A stretch of DNA of 64,000 nucleotides from positions 60,012,464 to 60,076,463 of the forward strand of contig NC_057917.1 of assembly GCF_018873765.1 (NCBI RefSeq), in the 5' to 3' direction. Both the position numbers and the translations under genes were made by a program. Source of the DNA: Telopea speciosissima (lineage: Eukaryota > Streptophyta > Magnoliopsida > Proteales > Proteaceae). This document shows, one piece after another, positions 10,714 through 24,727 of this stretch (its first letter is position 1; every line of letters starts with the position of its first letter). A model generated the notes under the pieces. The model was not told where the DNA came from and searched no databases. It was given only the letters and a program-made list of their open reading frames with translations.

Positions 10714-12686
10714 GCTGTTGATTAGAGCTTGTGAGGGCCCTAGGCTGGTCAAATTACCTCTAATTGGCCTGGGTTAGCAAGCAAGACCATAGACCTCTCC
10801 CACCAGTGGGCACAGGATAAGGTAAAAGATATTTTTTCTTGGATGTTAGTGGTGGGGGTGGGGGAGAAAAAGGGAAAATGTCTCATCTCACTACGCAGGC
10901 TCAATATCTAGATTACTTTATAAATATCTCATTCCAGTGGATGGTCAGATCAGCCAGTGCTAGTTCTTGGGACTTGTCCAGGCAAGGTGATGCAGAAATA
11001 CTGACTTACCAGCGTAGGAAGTCCAAGAAAGATTAGGTCTAATGTGTCCCAGTTCTATTTTAACAACCTGGGCCCACTTTGTTTTGATTTAAGTTGTTTT
11101 GTTTCTCTGTTTTAAGTGTTATGTCCCGGTTGAACCGAGGGGTCATGAATCTCTTGATACCTAGGATTTGTTTGACTCATTCTAGCCCATGGTTGTGTTG
11201 CTCTGTTTAATGTATACCATACATTCTGTTGTTGGTAATCTGCAAATCTTGACCCGTCTTGTTCTTCCGTTTTCTGAATAAGTTTTTCAGTTGCTTGTAA
11301 AGACAACTGTTTTTAACATCAAGAAATGGTTTGGGGTTGAAGGGAAAATCCTAGCAGTGTAGTTCTGACTGAAACTAGAAATGTCATCCCAGCCTACTCA
11401 TTAGGCCTCTAGGTTTGGCTGTGCCCTGTTCAATTATTCAACTGGTAGAGCCACCAGTTACCCCTCCTTTTATTTTGTGTTTGGGGGATGGCAGGTTTAA
11501 GAAGCTGCCAGTTACTTACACCCCCCCCCCCCTCCCGAGGATTCCTCACTAGATTTATTTAGCCTTCTCAAAGAATGAATAATTGTGCAGGAGTTCTTGT
11601 GATGCATTGATCAGACTTTTACAACAGGTTACATCTTTGTGTAAAGTAAACCTTTCCTTGACTTTGACTCTTTAAGTGTTTCCATACAGCCCATCCATTT
11701 GATATTTTGATTATTCTAAGGCCTTGTTTGGTCACCAGTACACAACTTTATGAGTTGTGTGAATATCAGTCACTGTCATCCTCTAATTATTTGCTAAAAA
11801 TGAATCCAGGAGCTGGATCTTGTTCAAATGAAAACAAAGGGGAAAGCGGCGAAGGTCTGACATACCCAAGGCCAAACTGCTTTTTATCATCCGAACTTGT
11901 GGGTGAGTCACATGAAACCATGGTTGCAATAAATTTCTTGTTACAACCCCCCACCCCACCCCCCCAAAAAAAAAAAAAAAAAAAGGCTTCGTTTCTATTT
12001 TGACACATTGTTGTTGTTTTGGTATGGCCTGCTTATTCTCAGAAAAAATGATATGCATTCCAAAGACTACGAAGATACTTCACTATTTGAGGTTGAAGAG
12101 GATCTTTGCTGATGTGTTTGTGAAGGCAAATGATGGGATAATGGATATGCTGCGCAAGGTGGAACCCTATGTGACATATGGGTAATGGAAGAAACAGTCC
12201 ATCTCGTTGTGTGGAGTAGTCTGATTTATGTACTTTTATGACATTGTTTTTCTGTTGCAGATATCCTAATCTGAAGAGTGTCAAGGAGTTGGTTTACAAA
12301 AAGGGCTGTGGAAATGATAATGGGCAGAGGGTTCCTCTCACTGATAATAACATTATTGAACAGGTAAACAGTAACTCAAGAATACTCCTTACTTTACTAT
12401 GTGCATATTTCCTCTGTTTGCCTTGCTGTCCAAATATTCTTCTCATTTAGGAATTCCTTGACTGGTTCAGGCACTTGGAAATTATGGTATTATATGCATA
12501 GAAGATATTGTACACGAGATTGCCACTGTTGGCCTGCATTTTAAAGAGGTTGTCAACTTTCTGTGGCCCTTCAAGCTCAACAAGCCAGAAGAAGGTTTGC
12601 AGGGAAAGAAAAAGCTGTACAAAGATGGGGGTGATGCTGGCAACCGTGAAGATCTCATCAATGAACTCATCACTAAGATGAACTAA

Positions 12687-13740
12687 CATCACCAATGGAA
12701 GTTCATGTACCTTTGTAGCAGGTTGAAATTTTTTGATCTGTCATATGTAGAGTGCAGAGGACCTGCTGCCAAGCTTGAGCTTAATGGTCTACTACTTCAC
12801 ATGGCATTCAAATTATCGACAATGATCAATTGCTCAAGTAGCAGTTTTGTCAACCCATGTTACTCGAATCATATTTGTTTATGAAAATTTTGTTCCTTGA
12901 ATTATGCTGTATTATTTATCTCAACAACTCTCCAGGGAAACTAATCCAATGGTAACTTGCACCCAGCTTTATTTTGCCGTTCTTCCTGCCTTTTGCCCAA
13001 ATTATTTTTAATGGATTAAAGGTATATTAGGCTTTAAGGCCAAACACGCTTGTGGCTCAACATAGAGAGAGTGGTTGATGGAGTGCCGCACCAGACCTGC
13101 TGAAGTTGGAAACAAGCAGCCCTACAAGCAGAAGGATCAGACTGATCTCCACAGGCATGTCTTAATGCAAAAATAACGTAAGAGAGTGAAGACTACAGGG
13201 TAAATCTTGTTAAGGTCCACGCTTTCCTGGTAGTCAAATCCTCTGTGCAGGCTTCGGCTTCAGAAAGAAGTGCAGAACTTAACATCATGCGTGCATCTTT
13301 TGGCCTCAAGGAACTGACCACCGGTGTCTCTAATCAATGTGCGTCTTCTTTGGTGTCAAGTCTCCCCATTACAACTGATATTGAGAGAGCAGCGAGGTTG
13401 CCTCGATGGTTTCTGCTGGATTGGGAAGAAAGCATATATCCTCATTGGGATCCTTTGAAAGCGTGTCTATATGCCCCTTAGGTTAGCTACAAAATGAAAC
13501 GAAGTAAAATAAAATTTGCAGTGAGATAATGAAATAAAATAGAGGAGTTAAATTTGTAAGTATATCAAAGGCCCTTAGGCCTTTAGGTTAGATATACAAA
13601 GTGAAAATGAAGTTTAAATAAAATTTTCAGTAGGAGAATGAAATAAAATAAAGGGGGACTAATAGCATTCATAAGAGTTGGTGGATATTATAAAAGAACT
13701 GAGCAAAAATTGCCGTTTATCATTTACACTGATAAATCAT
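12687..13740. other. RPL7-like 3' UTR and spacer
   Basis: The first 100-200 bases are probably 3' UTR. The rest holds a 78-codon open frame (13245-13481) without recognisable domain or splice context, and no transposon end that I could identify. Confidence 0.4.
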
Positions 13741-13743
13741 AAA

Positions 13744-14705
13744 CAAGGTTCTAAAACTCAGGTTTCGATCAGTCAAAAACCGAAATATAGTCAAAACTGG
13801 TCGAAAATTGTGATTTTTTCCTAGCAACTCGAGTTGGTGGTTTTGAGATCCAGAATGTTTTTTTTTTATCTGATTTTTTGTATACAATATATTTTTGACA
13901 TTCTAAACACAGCGGATGAACTATTTTCACCAAAAAAAAAAAAAAAAACACTTAAAATGGTACTTGTGGTTTTTGACCAAGTTTGATGGTGTATATTGTT
14001 CTTGGACATTGGCTGAAACCGTAAGTAAATGGTTTTATATTTGTTATTTCATTTCCTTAAGATATTATTCACAAATAAGCAAATACCCTCTATTTGAATC
14101 CAATAAAAATAGTTAAAAAATTAAATTTCAAGAAAACAAATTGGATTTTCGGTTAATGTTGGGTTTTTTTTTTCAAATGCAAAAATTTCATAAATCTTAA
14201 TATGGTAAAAACATTGTTAAAAACCAAAAGTGTGGTAAAATTTTCATTTGTTTTGATATTAAAAAAATATTTCCATTCAAAGCAATTTTGGCAGTATTTA
14301 CGCATATCATATTAGGTTTGACTGGAACATGACTCCTTCAACATAAATCAGATTTAAACAATTTTGGGTTTGTTGGAAAACTTTGTTTTGAAAACTTTTC
14401 AACAAATCTAAGATTGCTTAAATTATTTTACCGCACTTTTGGTTTTTAACAATGCTTTACCATTTATGAAATTTTTAGATTTGAGAAAAAGCCCATCATT
14501 AGAAAGTTGAAAATTTCATATACCGTCAAAGATCTAGTTTTTGTTCTTGAATGGGGGGGGGGTGACTTTTTAATCTTTTAGAATTTGATTTTTTAACTAT
14601 TTTTATTGGATTCAAATTAAAAGTATTTGCTTATTTATAAATAATATCTTAAGTACATGAAATATTGGTCAAAACATGTCGAAACAGGTTGAGTTGGGTT
14701 GAAAC
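13744..14705. mobile_element. Long foldback (inverted-repeat) element
   Basis: Arms at about 13965-14250 and 14420-14690 are inverted copies. For example AACATTGTTAAAAACCAAAA pairs with TTTTGGTTTTTAACAATG, and the stretch around AATAAGCAAATAC pairs with GTATTTGCTTATTT. The left outer end CAAGGTTCTAAAAC resembles the hAT-like ends at 27156 and 37611. The right outer end is eroded. No coding capacity. Confidence 0.6.
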
Positions 14706-14995
14706 ATAAAATTTTTTAAAGTCGATGACTATCTCGTCTCAACAACTCCATAGGGAAACTAATCTTTCAGGATTGACGTGCAATTTGTGTGATTACCAAA
14801 AAAAAAAAAAAAAGACAAGGCCATTGGACTGACTGAGCCAAACACAGAAACATCAGCTTTACTATCATCCCTTATTGGAGGAGCAAACACATTAATAGAG
14901 AGGGTCACTTTACTCCCTCCCCCCCCGTCCCCCTTCCCCAATAAATTATCTTTCGAATTTAACATCAACTTGATGGGCATATCACTAGAGGGAGA

Positions 14996-15161
14996 TGGGT
15001 TTTTATCCTCTCAAGTGCGGTGCATTGGGCACTGGGCAGTGCACCGCACTTGAGAATCCAATCATACATCAACACTTGAGATGATAAAAAGACACCACTA
15101 CCCATGTTTTAATGGTTGGATTCTCAAGTGCAGTGCACCATACTTGAGAGATAAAAATCCA
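14996..15161. mobile_element. 166-bp MITE
   Basis: The ends TGGGTTTTTATCCTCTCAAG and CTTGAGAGATAAAAATCCA are inverted repeats, and the arms extend about 60 bp. A secondary hairpin CTCAAGTGCGGTGCA ... TGCACCGCACTTGAG sits in the left arm. No clean TSD was found, so the superfamily is open. Confidence 0.65.
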
Positions 15162-15164
15162 GGT

Positions 15165-16118
15165 GGAGACCCTTATTTAAATTAAAAGAAATTGCTTCTT
15201 TAGCAAAGCAATCAATAGAACGGTGAAAAATCTTACCACATACTTTGTCAAATTATAGCAGAAAATAAGAATGTTATATAAAGGTTAAAATAACTCCAAA
15301 GCTGTAGAAAATCACTAAAATGCCACTAACTCATTACATGTTAGAGGTTCTTGGCATTCTTGTAATGTTTTCGTAACTTTGAACCATGATTTTACTAATA
15401 TTAGATACTCATATTTGATTCAAAATCTACTAGTAAGATGGGTACAAGATCCTCTATGACGTCGATCCGCCCATGTCTACCTATTCTTGCTACATGGAAA
15501 CTAATGATCTCTACAAAATTCACTTATATTGGTGAACGTAAATATTTCTTTGAAAGAAAATGTAAAGAAAGGGAAAAAGAAGGCTGTCAAGCTGTGTGAC
15601 ATCTGCTTCCAGAGATAGGAAGGGAAAAATGATTATCCTATTCCCCATGAAATGAAAAATCTCAACCCTGTTGGATGTTCCTTGCACTGATGCAAGAGTC
15701 ACGCAACTTGGCTATGATCCCCCTCCAAGATTAAGAAACTTTTAATTGTACCATTTGTTTGGAAGAAAAATTGATGTAAAGTGAGATAAAAACATAATGG
15801 TCCATTACATAAGAACATGAGGTTGAAAAGTATTTTCAATGATGTTTTGTTTTAGAGGCAAAATTTATTTGTCGTATTCAATATTTTTTTTGAGTTAATT
15901 CCACAATTATTCATGATATTGATTACAAAATTTTCTTTTCAAGGGCATGAGATCGATGCTTGGTCGCATGATCTCTACACCAATGTCTGGACCAATGGGA
16001 GAGAACGCTTGGATGTCCATCCAAGGGGCAAGGGTAATCCAAACCTAACAGATTCTCTTTTGAATGTTAAACACATCCCTAGTACATGCCACAATCCAAT
16101 TAAAGCAACCATCTGATT

Positions 16119-16149
<31 letters not shown>

Positions 16150-16990
16150 CCTCCCTGTACGCAAGTGGTGGATTCTCTCTTTGTTTCTGTCTCTAAAATT
16201 TGCAGCTGACTTCTCCCCAAACACCATCTGTTGCATGGCACATTTGTTGGGCTTAAAATCACTAATAAGGAGTCACCTCTCATGTCAAATTTGAGTTCAA
16301 ATAGACACTCCACCTATTAAAACGTAAGTAAAGATACCAGTGCTTGATAGTGCAAATCTTTCTCCCTCATCATCACCCTTGACACTTTTCAGCCACTGGG
16401 TAGGCTGACTATCAGTTTCCATACACCATCTGTTAAGTTTTGTGTTTTATCTTTACCTTATGGGCCACCATGTATGTACCTTAATTTAAGAAAGGAATGC
16501 AAGTAAAAACACATAAGCTCAAGGTAAAAATTGCTTTAAACAGTAATCCGTGTTGCTTATTTCTTGTGTATCCCTCTACGTGCTTTGGGCTTGTCAATGA
16601 CGGACACAAAGGGCAGAAATGAAAAGACAACCTCAAGTTTATCCTCTACACAAGGTTTCAAAACTGTGTTAAAGTTCAGTCGGGAAGCTACACATAGTCG
16701 CTGCTAGTTTTGTCTCTCATTCCTTCTCTGTGAAACACTGTAACCTTCTGGAGTTTCACTATGCATTTTGCACCAGGAAGCTCTGATTGGTTGTTGGGCT
16801 GATACAGGATCACCGACGTTGAAGGGAACTGACCTGATCCAAAAAGCCAAATCATCAAAACTTCAACGAGTTCCAACTCGGGCATCTCCTTCCGACAGCA
16901 CCAGCTTTCTGAAGGTTCAGGCCTAAATAATAGAGGCCAGGCCTGGAACATTATTCCCATGGCATCACAGACGCCATGTCCCAGGTTCAT
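15165..16990. other. Intergenic, poly(A) tract, no gene recognised
   Basis: It contains an A-run of about 26 at 16124-16149, which could be the tail of an unidentified retro-insert. The open frames at 15913-16313 and 16688-16990 show no known domain. The right end merges with the 3' UTR of the downstream minus-strand gene. Confidence 0.4.
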
Positions 16991-17279
16991 AAAACAACAC
17001 TATTCAATGCAGAAAAAAGCAGTTCCATGGCCAACGTTACAATTAATCAGTATACATACACTACAATGAAACATACATTATGGCCATTGTAAATAGAAAG
17101 ATAGACTATTGCTCAGGTGAATGAACTCTAATGGTACACAGAGTGCCATCATGAGAACCGTTGGAATGCTTGGAGGGCATTCTCAAATGTTGAGAGGTAA
17201 GAACTTCAGTTTCCAAGTTGAAGAATCAACAAGATCAGAGGTCTGCAAAAATCCAGAATCAGAAAACATTGAACCTCCC

Positions 17280-20200
17280 TTAGTTACTGACCCACCTTCG
17301 TTTCCGAGCTGGTCGTTCTGGTTTGACTTCTGTATTTGCAGAACTTTCAGTCTGGGTTGCAGGTAACTGTTCACTTTCCGTCTTCTTGCTATCCTTGTCA
17401 CTAGGCATTGGAAGTTTGAATCGCTCACTCCGCTTTTTCAGTTTCGCAACTGTATCCATATGGCGATCATCTCCAAGCCTTTCTGCCTCAAGTCGGTTGC
17501 CAGGTGTAGAGCCAATATCAGAATCCTTGAACTCCAAACCACCACTATTTCTGCCCTCCCGTAGGGGAGGTTGGTTATCAACAGCCTCAACTGTCTTGGT
17601 TGATCCATCTGGCTGCTTGCTGGCAAAGGAAGATGGGTCATTCCTGTCGGTCTCTTCAGCCTTTGACAAAGATGGCTGAGAACTGGTATTATCATCCCTT
17701 TCTTTCTGGCTTATCCAGTGCTCCAATTTGGACCGACCTTTCCTCGAGGTTTGTTGGTCATCATCTGAGGGAGCATCTTCTCTATGTTTTCTTGAAGAGT
17801 GACGTTGTTGTGGAATCTCATTTTCGTGATGACTCTTCTTGGAGAGCACACTTGAGGACCTTGACTGTGCAGGATCATTAGAGTCAGGGGGACCTAATGT
17901 CAACATGTTACCACTTTCTTGCTCACTTAGGCCTCTCATGCTCACCTGAAGGAAAGCAAAATTTTCATGATAAGAAACCTTTGATCTGCAGCAAAGAGAG
18001 CTTCTATGTCATTAAGAGATGTAGTTTACATTTTTTCTTTTTAGGTACCCAAAGTGCGTTTACTTCGGGGCTGAATAAAGTCAGGAACAAGTAAATTTCT
18101 GTACTATTTGTGAGTAATTCAGACCTGTACAGAATTTTTGAAAAATATCTATGGTATTTCAAAGAGGGGGAAAATTTCATGCATCTTGTAAGTTGGCAGT
18201 ACTAATTGTGTTTTACTGTATTTTTTATATTTTATAATTTTTGGATATTTCTATATGTGAATGTAATTCATATAAAATATTAATATTTTTATGGAAAAAT
18301 ATGGAAAAATGATATACACGCTGCTGGTAGTTCATGCCCTCTCACTCTCTCTCCTCCCTACCACTCAGACGCTCTCCTTCCTATCCATGTGGGCCTCCTC
18401 CCCAGTATACTCATCGTGGGCACTCCCTCCTGTGTGCCCATTGACTTGGGTTGGGAGATGCTAATACACGGGCAGCGTGTAGATCCCTCCCCTTATTACT
18501 ATATATGTGCCAGGATATATTTTTCAATGACCCATGCTGAATTTTAACTGAAAGGATCCCAAACCATATTTTTCCTGTCCTAGAATGAAAAAATTATGGT
18601 CAGGAATGGAGTTATCAGGTCCCCCTCCCCAAGGGCCGAGTCAAAAAGATGTGCTGATAGACTTCCATTTGGACAATCATTGTATTCTAACTGCCCAAAG
18701 TGTGGCTAGTGGAACCTATCAAATGGTACCAATCATCCTGTGGTAGTTTCACCCAAGGTAATCGTCCAGCATGAACCCATCAACTGACAACTGGTGGTTT
18801 GTGATCATTAAGTCAATCCAGTATACACCCAGTATATAGCTGTGAGAGGTAGCATGCCACCATCTAGTCATCTTGCCAACACAAATATTCTAGTACTCTG
18901 AACAGGATACCATTATATGATTGAATCGAGCTGAATTCATTACTGAAATAAACAATCAAATCTTGAGATAATGCTTTCCTACCATTGTTGTGTTAAAATG
19001 GTCGGGGCCAAAATATCAAGTGTTTTACTGCTGTTGTTTTTACATCACCTCAATCCAATAACCTTGGAAGTCCAAAAATAAGTTTCCTCTACAAGGACAG
19101 CAATAGTACTATCATCTAAGGTCAACTGCTCATCACATAGCAATTAAAGATACATTATTTAAACCAATATTTTGTCATGTGTAGTCAGATTTTGACTACT
19201 GAAACAAAATACCTTGCTAATGGGTTGACAAAAAGACCAAAACTGTGACAGCTTAAACCAAACCAGCAATTATGGCCTCAATTCTCAGTTTAATTTGCGA
19301 TAAATCGAACATCTAAGAAACATTTGGTTGGCACACAACCAACTCCCCACCCCAAAAAGAGAGAAAAAATTAGGATGGCTTAACCAAGTTTAAGCTGGTT
19401 GCAAAAGGTTAAAACTCAATGTCACTTGGGCGAGAATGGAATAGCAGTGGGTTGAATTAACATATTTAAATTCTATAGCAGTTGATTAACAGAAGATAAC
19501 AACATGCCATTATAACATAACAAGATAGCAGCTTAAAAATGTGAATTGAGCCTATACAACTTAGTCCTAAGGTACCTGACATTTTCGATGTTCTGGGTAT
19601 GAATTTTCTGTCCATTAGGATTAGAACTTCAGAGTTACCCCCCTATTAATCAAGATCATTACTGTAGGGATGCCACCTGGATAATGAACAACTTCTCTGA
19701 AGAATCAACCCGTTAAATTTGTATCTGTTAGCAATCTTGCCTTTTTTGATTGATGTAGTTGAACAAATTTAATCTCTTTGATAAATATCAATAAACAAGA
19801 GAAACAATTCCAATGTAAGAGACCATGGTCCCCACTTACTCATCAAAAAGGAACTGCAATGCATTTATGTAGGATCAGTGCCTCCACCCTTTTTCCTTCA
19901 TAGTTGATTATTAAAGAGAGATTTTGAGAAAGAAAATAAACAAAAGCTAGGGATTGTTTCAAACTAATCTTAAGCTCATCTCCCCTGCAAGAATTTACCT
20001 TTTTGAAGTTGAAAATATTTTCCACCCTACTTTATGAGGGTCTTGCTTTCCTAGTCTTCAAGACAGTTAGTGCATAAGAAAATGGATCATACCTTCTCAT
20101 TCTGGTGAGCACTGCTATTTTCTTGCTTCCGCTTGGCAGGTCCCAGGGTGTTCTGATCACCTCCTTCATATTCTTTGCTTTTCCTCCTGCTATCTTTATG

Positions 20201-23200
20201 TCTTTCCTTGTGCATCCAATGTCGATCTGAAACATTTACAGGGTGATCATTATGACTACCTGACCTTTCATGCCTTGAGCTTCTCTCCTCCATATTGCTC
20301 CGATTATCACGTCCCCTATGTTGTGAAGGAGTTTCATCCTCTATTCTGTCTCTCTTCTTAACTTGCTCACTCAGTTGCCTTTTATCCTTCAGCTGGTAGT
20401 CTTTATCAGATCCGAGACCCTTAGTCTCATCCTTAGCCCTCACATTCACAGGACAAATTTTGTCTTCTAGACCTCTGCCACTCCTTGATGATCCCCTTCC
20501 TTCTTCACTTTCCCTTTTTGATAAGGAATCTTCATGGGGTTGCTTGAGCCTTTGCCGGTCATCTCTCTCCCTCTGTCGCCAGCTCTCATCTCTGTGCCTA
20601 GAAGAACGGTGATCATCAGGTCGATCTCTTCCTCTTGATTGTTCATCCCTCCTCCTTTGGTCCAGAACATCATCCCTCTCCCTCTTTCTTCGGCTGGTCT
20701 GTTCCCTAGCTCTGTAGCCATGCAAGGTTTCTTCCTTTTCAGCCTGTTCCCTCCTCTGATGTTCTTCATCCTTCCTTCTCTTGGAATGAGGATCATCCAC
20801 ATTCTCATGCCGACTTGTCAAAGTATCATCTCTCTCCCTCAGTCTTGGTCCCACCTCTTTATCAGCACGACCCCTCCAATCACCATTGTCCAATCGTTTT
20901 CTGGAGTGAAGATGCTCATCTTTGTCACTCCTCTCACCTTCCCGTACCTTACTTCTATGTCTAGATCCCATTTCCTCAACACGTTCATGCTTCCTTGTCT
21001 CTTCATCTTTCCCCCGTCTCCCATGTGTCTCATCATCTCGTCTTTGCCAAGCTACAATAGATTTATCCCTCTCCTTTGGCCTCTCAAAACCCTCAGCCTT
21101 CATACGTGAATAATGCGCTGAGCTAGGATCCCAGTCTCTACGAGGATAAGAGTGATATGGATCTTCCCTCCCTTTTGCAGCTATGCGGTTATGGTCCACC
21201 TCATGTTTGCTATCACGGCCATAATCATCTCCCCTTCGAAAGCTATGTTCTTCATCATTGCGATGCCTTTTCACGTCTATCATGCGCCTTGACCGGCCAT
21301 CTTGAACTACCTCTTCCTCATCATCCTCACGCCGCTTCTGATAACCTCTGCTGCTTCCTGATCTTGCTTTGCTGTTATCACTACTACATGTGACCCTTAA
21401 GTCATCCCCATCACCAATGTCTTGAACTATAGGCTGCTCAACACGTGAACTTAGTTTTTGTTTCTCAACAATATTTAGCAGGTTCCCATCTCCGATGGTA
21501 TCACTTGGGACTACTGACTCGGTAGCCATTTCCTCCCCATCTGCTTCAGTGCTTCTATCAGCCAAAACAAGATCATGGGGCATGGCATCTATAGGTTCCA
21601 CACTAGACTCCTTAGCAGCCTTTTCTGTGATAGGGGAAGACTCTGGAGTCTGTTTGCGATCACTACTTTCCCCTGATTTCTCCTTCTGACTATCCTGGAA
21701 TCTGTTTACGCGTTCCCTTGGACTCGGTACCTGATCATGTCCATGCTCAGCAGTTCCAGCGTGGTATCTATCATGTGCTGCATCGGGTGGCTCCCTGAGG
21801 TTGAGAAAAATATCAAGGTGCCAGTAAGCTCATAAGGAACAACATGCATGAGTATGATCAAGATGATATGGTAATGGTTTGGTGAATAAAGGTCATAAAA
21901 TCTAAATCACATGAACAGTTCCAAAAAATATGAATACGGGAAATGGTTTTGAACACCGTTCCAAGTGAGGGTGCAGTCCCTTGATTGATAATGTCAACTA
22001 TATTCATGGATAAGGCAATAAGGTTGGTTACACAACCAACTCAACCTTTTTGCTTTTCAAGGGTTGAGGCTTTCTTCATTGCCTCTCCCTCTTCTTTAAT
22101 GTATGGTTGTTGTGTAGATTCATTGGAGAGCCGGTTGGCATCTTTTTTAGGCTGTATCTGGATTTCCTCCACAATTCAACGAATGATTAAACAGATTAAT
22201 TATTACGAAATTTGCAATTTTAATAAATGTGTTTTCAAATACACTTAGGGCTCCAAAAAGATCAGTGGAACAGTCCTCATGAGATGGGCACCAGCTCCCC
22301 ATGCAAATTCTCACATGTAAAGCTTCTGACGGCTCATATTCATTTCTTGACTCAAGTAATAGTCAATGCACTCTACGGATGTTTTGAGACTACGGTGTGC
22401 TTGTTCCCTGCACTTGCATCCTCTAGCCGTCAAGAATGCTCTTCCATCCCTCTCGATAATAAAAAGAAAAGAAAAGAGGGAGTAAAGAGAAATAACAGTA
22501 GAGAGAAGACCAAGGAAACTCTAGGGACACCAGTTTCCATCCTCTAATTTGCAAGAGCCTATGGTGCAAAGAATATTTGGTTACTCAAAATATTGATTAC
22601 ATCAACCATCACCTACACATAATTGAGAAGCATAAAAATTCAGTCAAACTTTTGCAGTACCTTTCTTCATGCGGTATACCATACATGCCGCCAGGGTATG
22701 TATGGGACCGCCCTTTAGAACCAGGACGGTATTGCATGGGTGCTTCAGGAGGGAAGGGTAAAATTCCATCTCCTTCATGTATGTTATTGTGAACAGGCCC
22801 CATAAATGATGTTCTTCTGCCCACAACCTCCCTCTTCCTGCCATTATAAGTTTGTGGTAAACGATCACCAAAATAGTCACTGTCAGTCTGGCCCATATTT
22901 TCAACTTCATCACCTCCTCCATTACAATGCTTCCCTTGGGAATCATTTTCTTCTTGCTCTAGGTTGCCATTGTCAGTGATGGGATCATCATCATTTGAGT
23001 CCTGTAAGACGATCTGTTTTCCAAAGTAACTTAATAAGTGTGTACTTCAAATGTGCTATATAGATATGCAAGAGAATTGGGACTTCTATGATCAGCATAA
23101 GAAAAGGGAAAGCAATGTTCTATTACCTCGATAATTGCATCTGAATCACGAATCCGTGGTGGCCTAGTATCTATGGAGGGAAGACGTTCACCATAACCAC

Positions 23201-24684
23201 CTTCTACTTGTATTGCCCTCCCAGTTGGCTGGTTTTGAGAACAAACAAGATGAATTAATCCATAGAACCTAGATTTCGCAAGTGTGTCTGTCTGTGTGTG
23301 TGTGTGTGTGAAAGAGAGAGAGAGAGACTCTTATAGGGTCCTTTATTGGACATCGAGGGAAAAGGGAGAAATGTATGTTCAGAAGGAAGTAATGATAGAA
23401 GCAATCAACCCACCGAGAAAAATGTTAAAAAGGAAAGAGGAGGGAAAAAACTAATATAACATTGAAAATTTGCAACGCTATTCGCTGTTTGACAGATGAT
23501 ATTCTGAAAATGAACAGCTAGGACATACAATTGGTGGACGCACACGTGCAGCTCCTCTTCCTTGGCCAAGTAAATCACTTTGTGCACCATCTGTCTTTCC
23601 TGGATGTGCATTTTCAGCTGAAGCATCATGAATCCCTGCTGCAGCTGCAAGTTCTGGTGGAAGGTCTGGGTCATAGTCCTAAAACAAGACCGAGAAATGT
23701 GACTTCACCCATGTTTCTGGATAATAACAACTCATTTGGATCAAAATCTCAAGAGCAAAAAATAACTTTCAGACACAAGAAGGCGCTCATTACCTGCTCC
23801 GATCTCCCACTTTCATAGACACGGATTTTGCTTTGCATGGTTGCCTCAAGGCGGAGTTGTTCCTGTGTAACTCAAAATTAGTCCCCCCGGTTGATGTGAA
23901 AACATCTAGAAAATTATAAAAGGAAAGCTTGACACTTGCCAACTGTCTGCAATAGTCTTTCCATTTCTCTTCATCCAACCCAAAGTTGAAAAAGTCAGCT
24001 GTATCAACACCAGGGTGTCTCCATGGTTTTTCCTCAAAAGTATCAATATCAATATCAAATACTGTCCTGGAAATGATTGAGTTGAGATGTTAAATCATTT
24101 ATGAACTAAATAAGATACTTAGGGAGATTTTAAATTCAGAATGAATTCCCTCAAGAGGTAATAGAAATGATGGGTGAAAAAAAGATAACATAAAGAAAAC
24201 TAGCACCTGGACTAGGAGCTATAAATAATGCCTTAAAAATTACCATGCATGCAACTGTATGAACTATCACATACTTGGTAGAAAGCATTTCATAGCACCA
24301 AAGAACATTTAACAGCACCTATATAGGATTTGAGTAATGATTTTAGCTTCCCATTGCTGTATTCTTCTTCCCAAATCTCCGCCACCCCTCCCCAACCCAA
24401 CTTAATTTGAGAACAAATTGAGACGAAAGAAAATTATGAAAGCAAACTCATTGTAGTTTAAAGTAATCTTCCTATAATGCCTGAAGCCCTAGGAAAGTTA
24501 TGACTTGACAGCTATATACAGATGTCAATGATAAGGTTGATCCACAAGGATCAATCCTTGCCTCTATATAATAACTCAATATGAACTGCAGGTGACCAGG
24601 TATAATTATTTGCCTGTAACCAAATATATTTATACGGAGGTCTCTTGTAATCACTAACAGGACATCTCTTTTTGGAAGAAAGGA

Positions 24685-24727
<43 letters not shown>

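Larger units (their letters stand above)
7660..12686 (+). pseudogene. RPL7: 60S ribosomal protein L7-1-like (uL30), probably frameshifted
   Basis: uL30 is a large-subunit ribosomal protein. The layout is a leader exon to 7737, a leader intron (7738-8353), then coding exons 8360-8545, 11810-11902, 12043-12181, 12261-12363 and 12471-12686 (stop TAA). Exon 2 gives MADEEQQSLPYVQE onward. Later exons give [56 protein letters not shown] and [18 protein letters not shown], which mark the divergent L7-1 (At1g80750-like) type. All junctions have GT-AG borders and matching phases. Two disruptions stand out. In exon 3 the reading shifts by one base between the ELDLVQMK frame (TGA at 11858-11860) and the KLLFIIR frame from 11862. 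In exon 4 one extra T near 12059 separates KNDMH from PKTTKIL. Both are +1, so they do not compensate. A real pseudogene is favoured, because the 4.5-kb FIPS5-like CDS nearby is error-free; base errors remain possible. Confidence 0.8.

Noticed and set aside
20639..21109. 156-codon plus-strand open frame
   Set aside because: It is the antisense shadow of the charged FIPS5-like exon 8.
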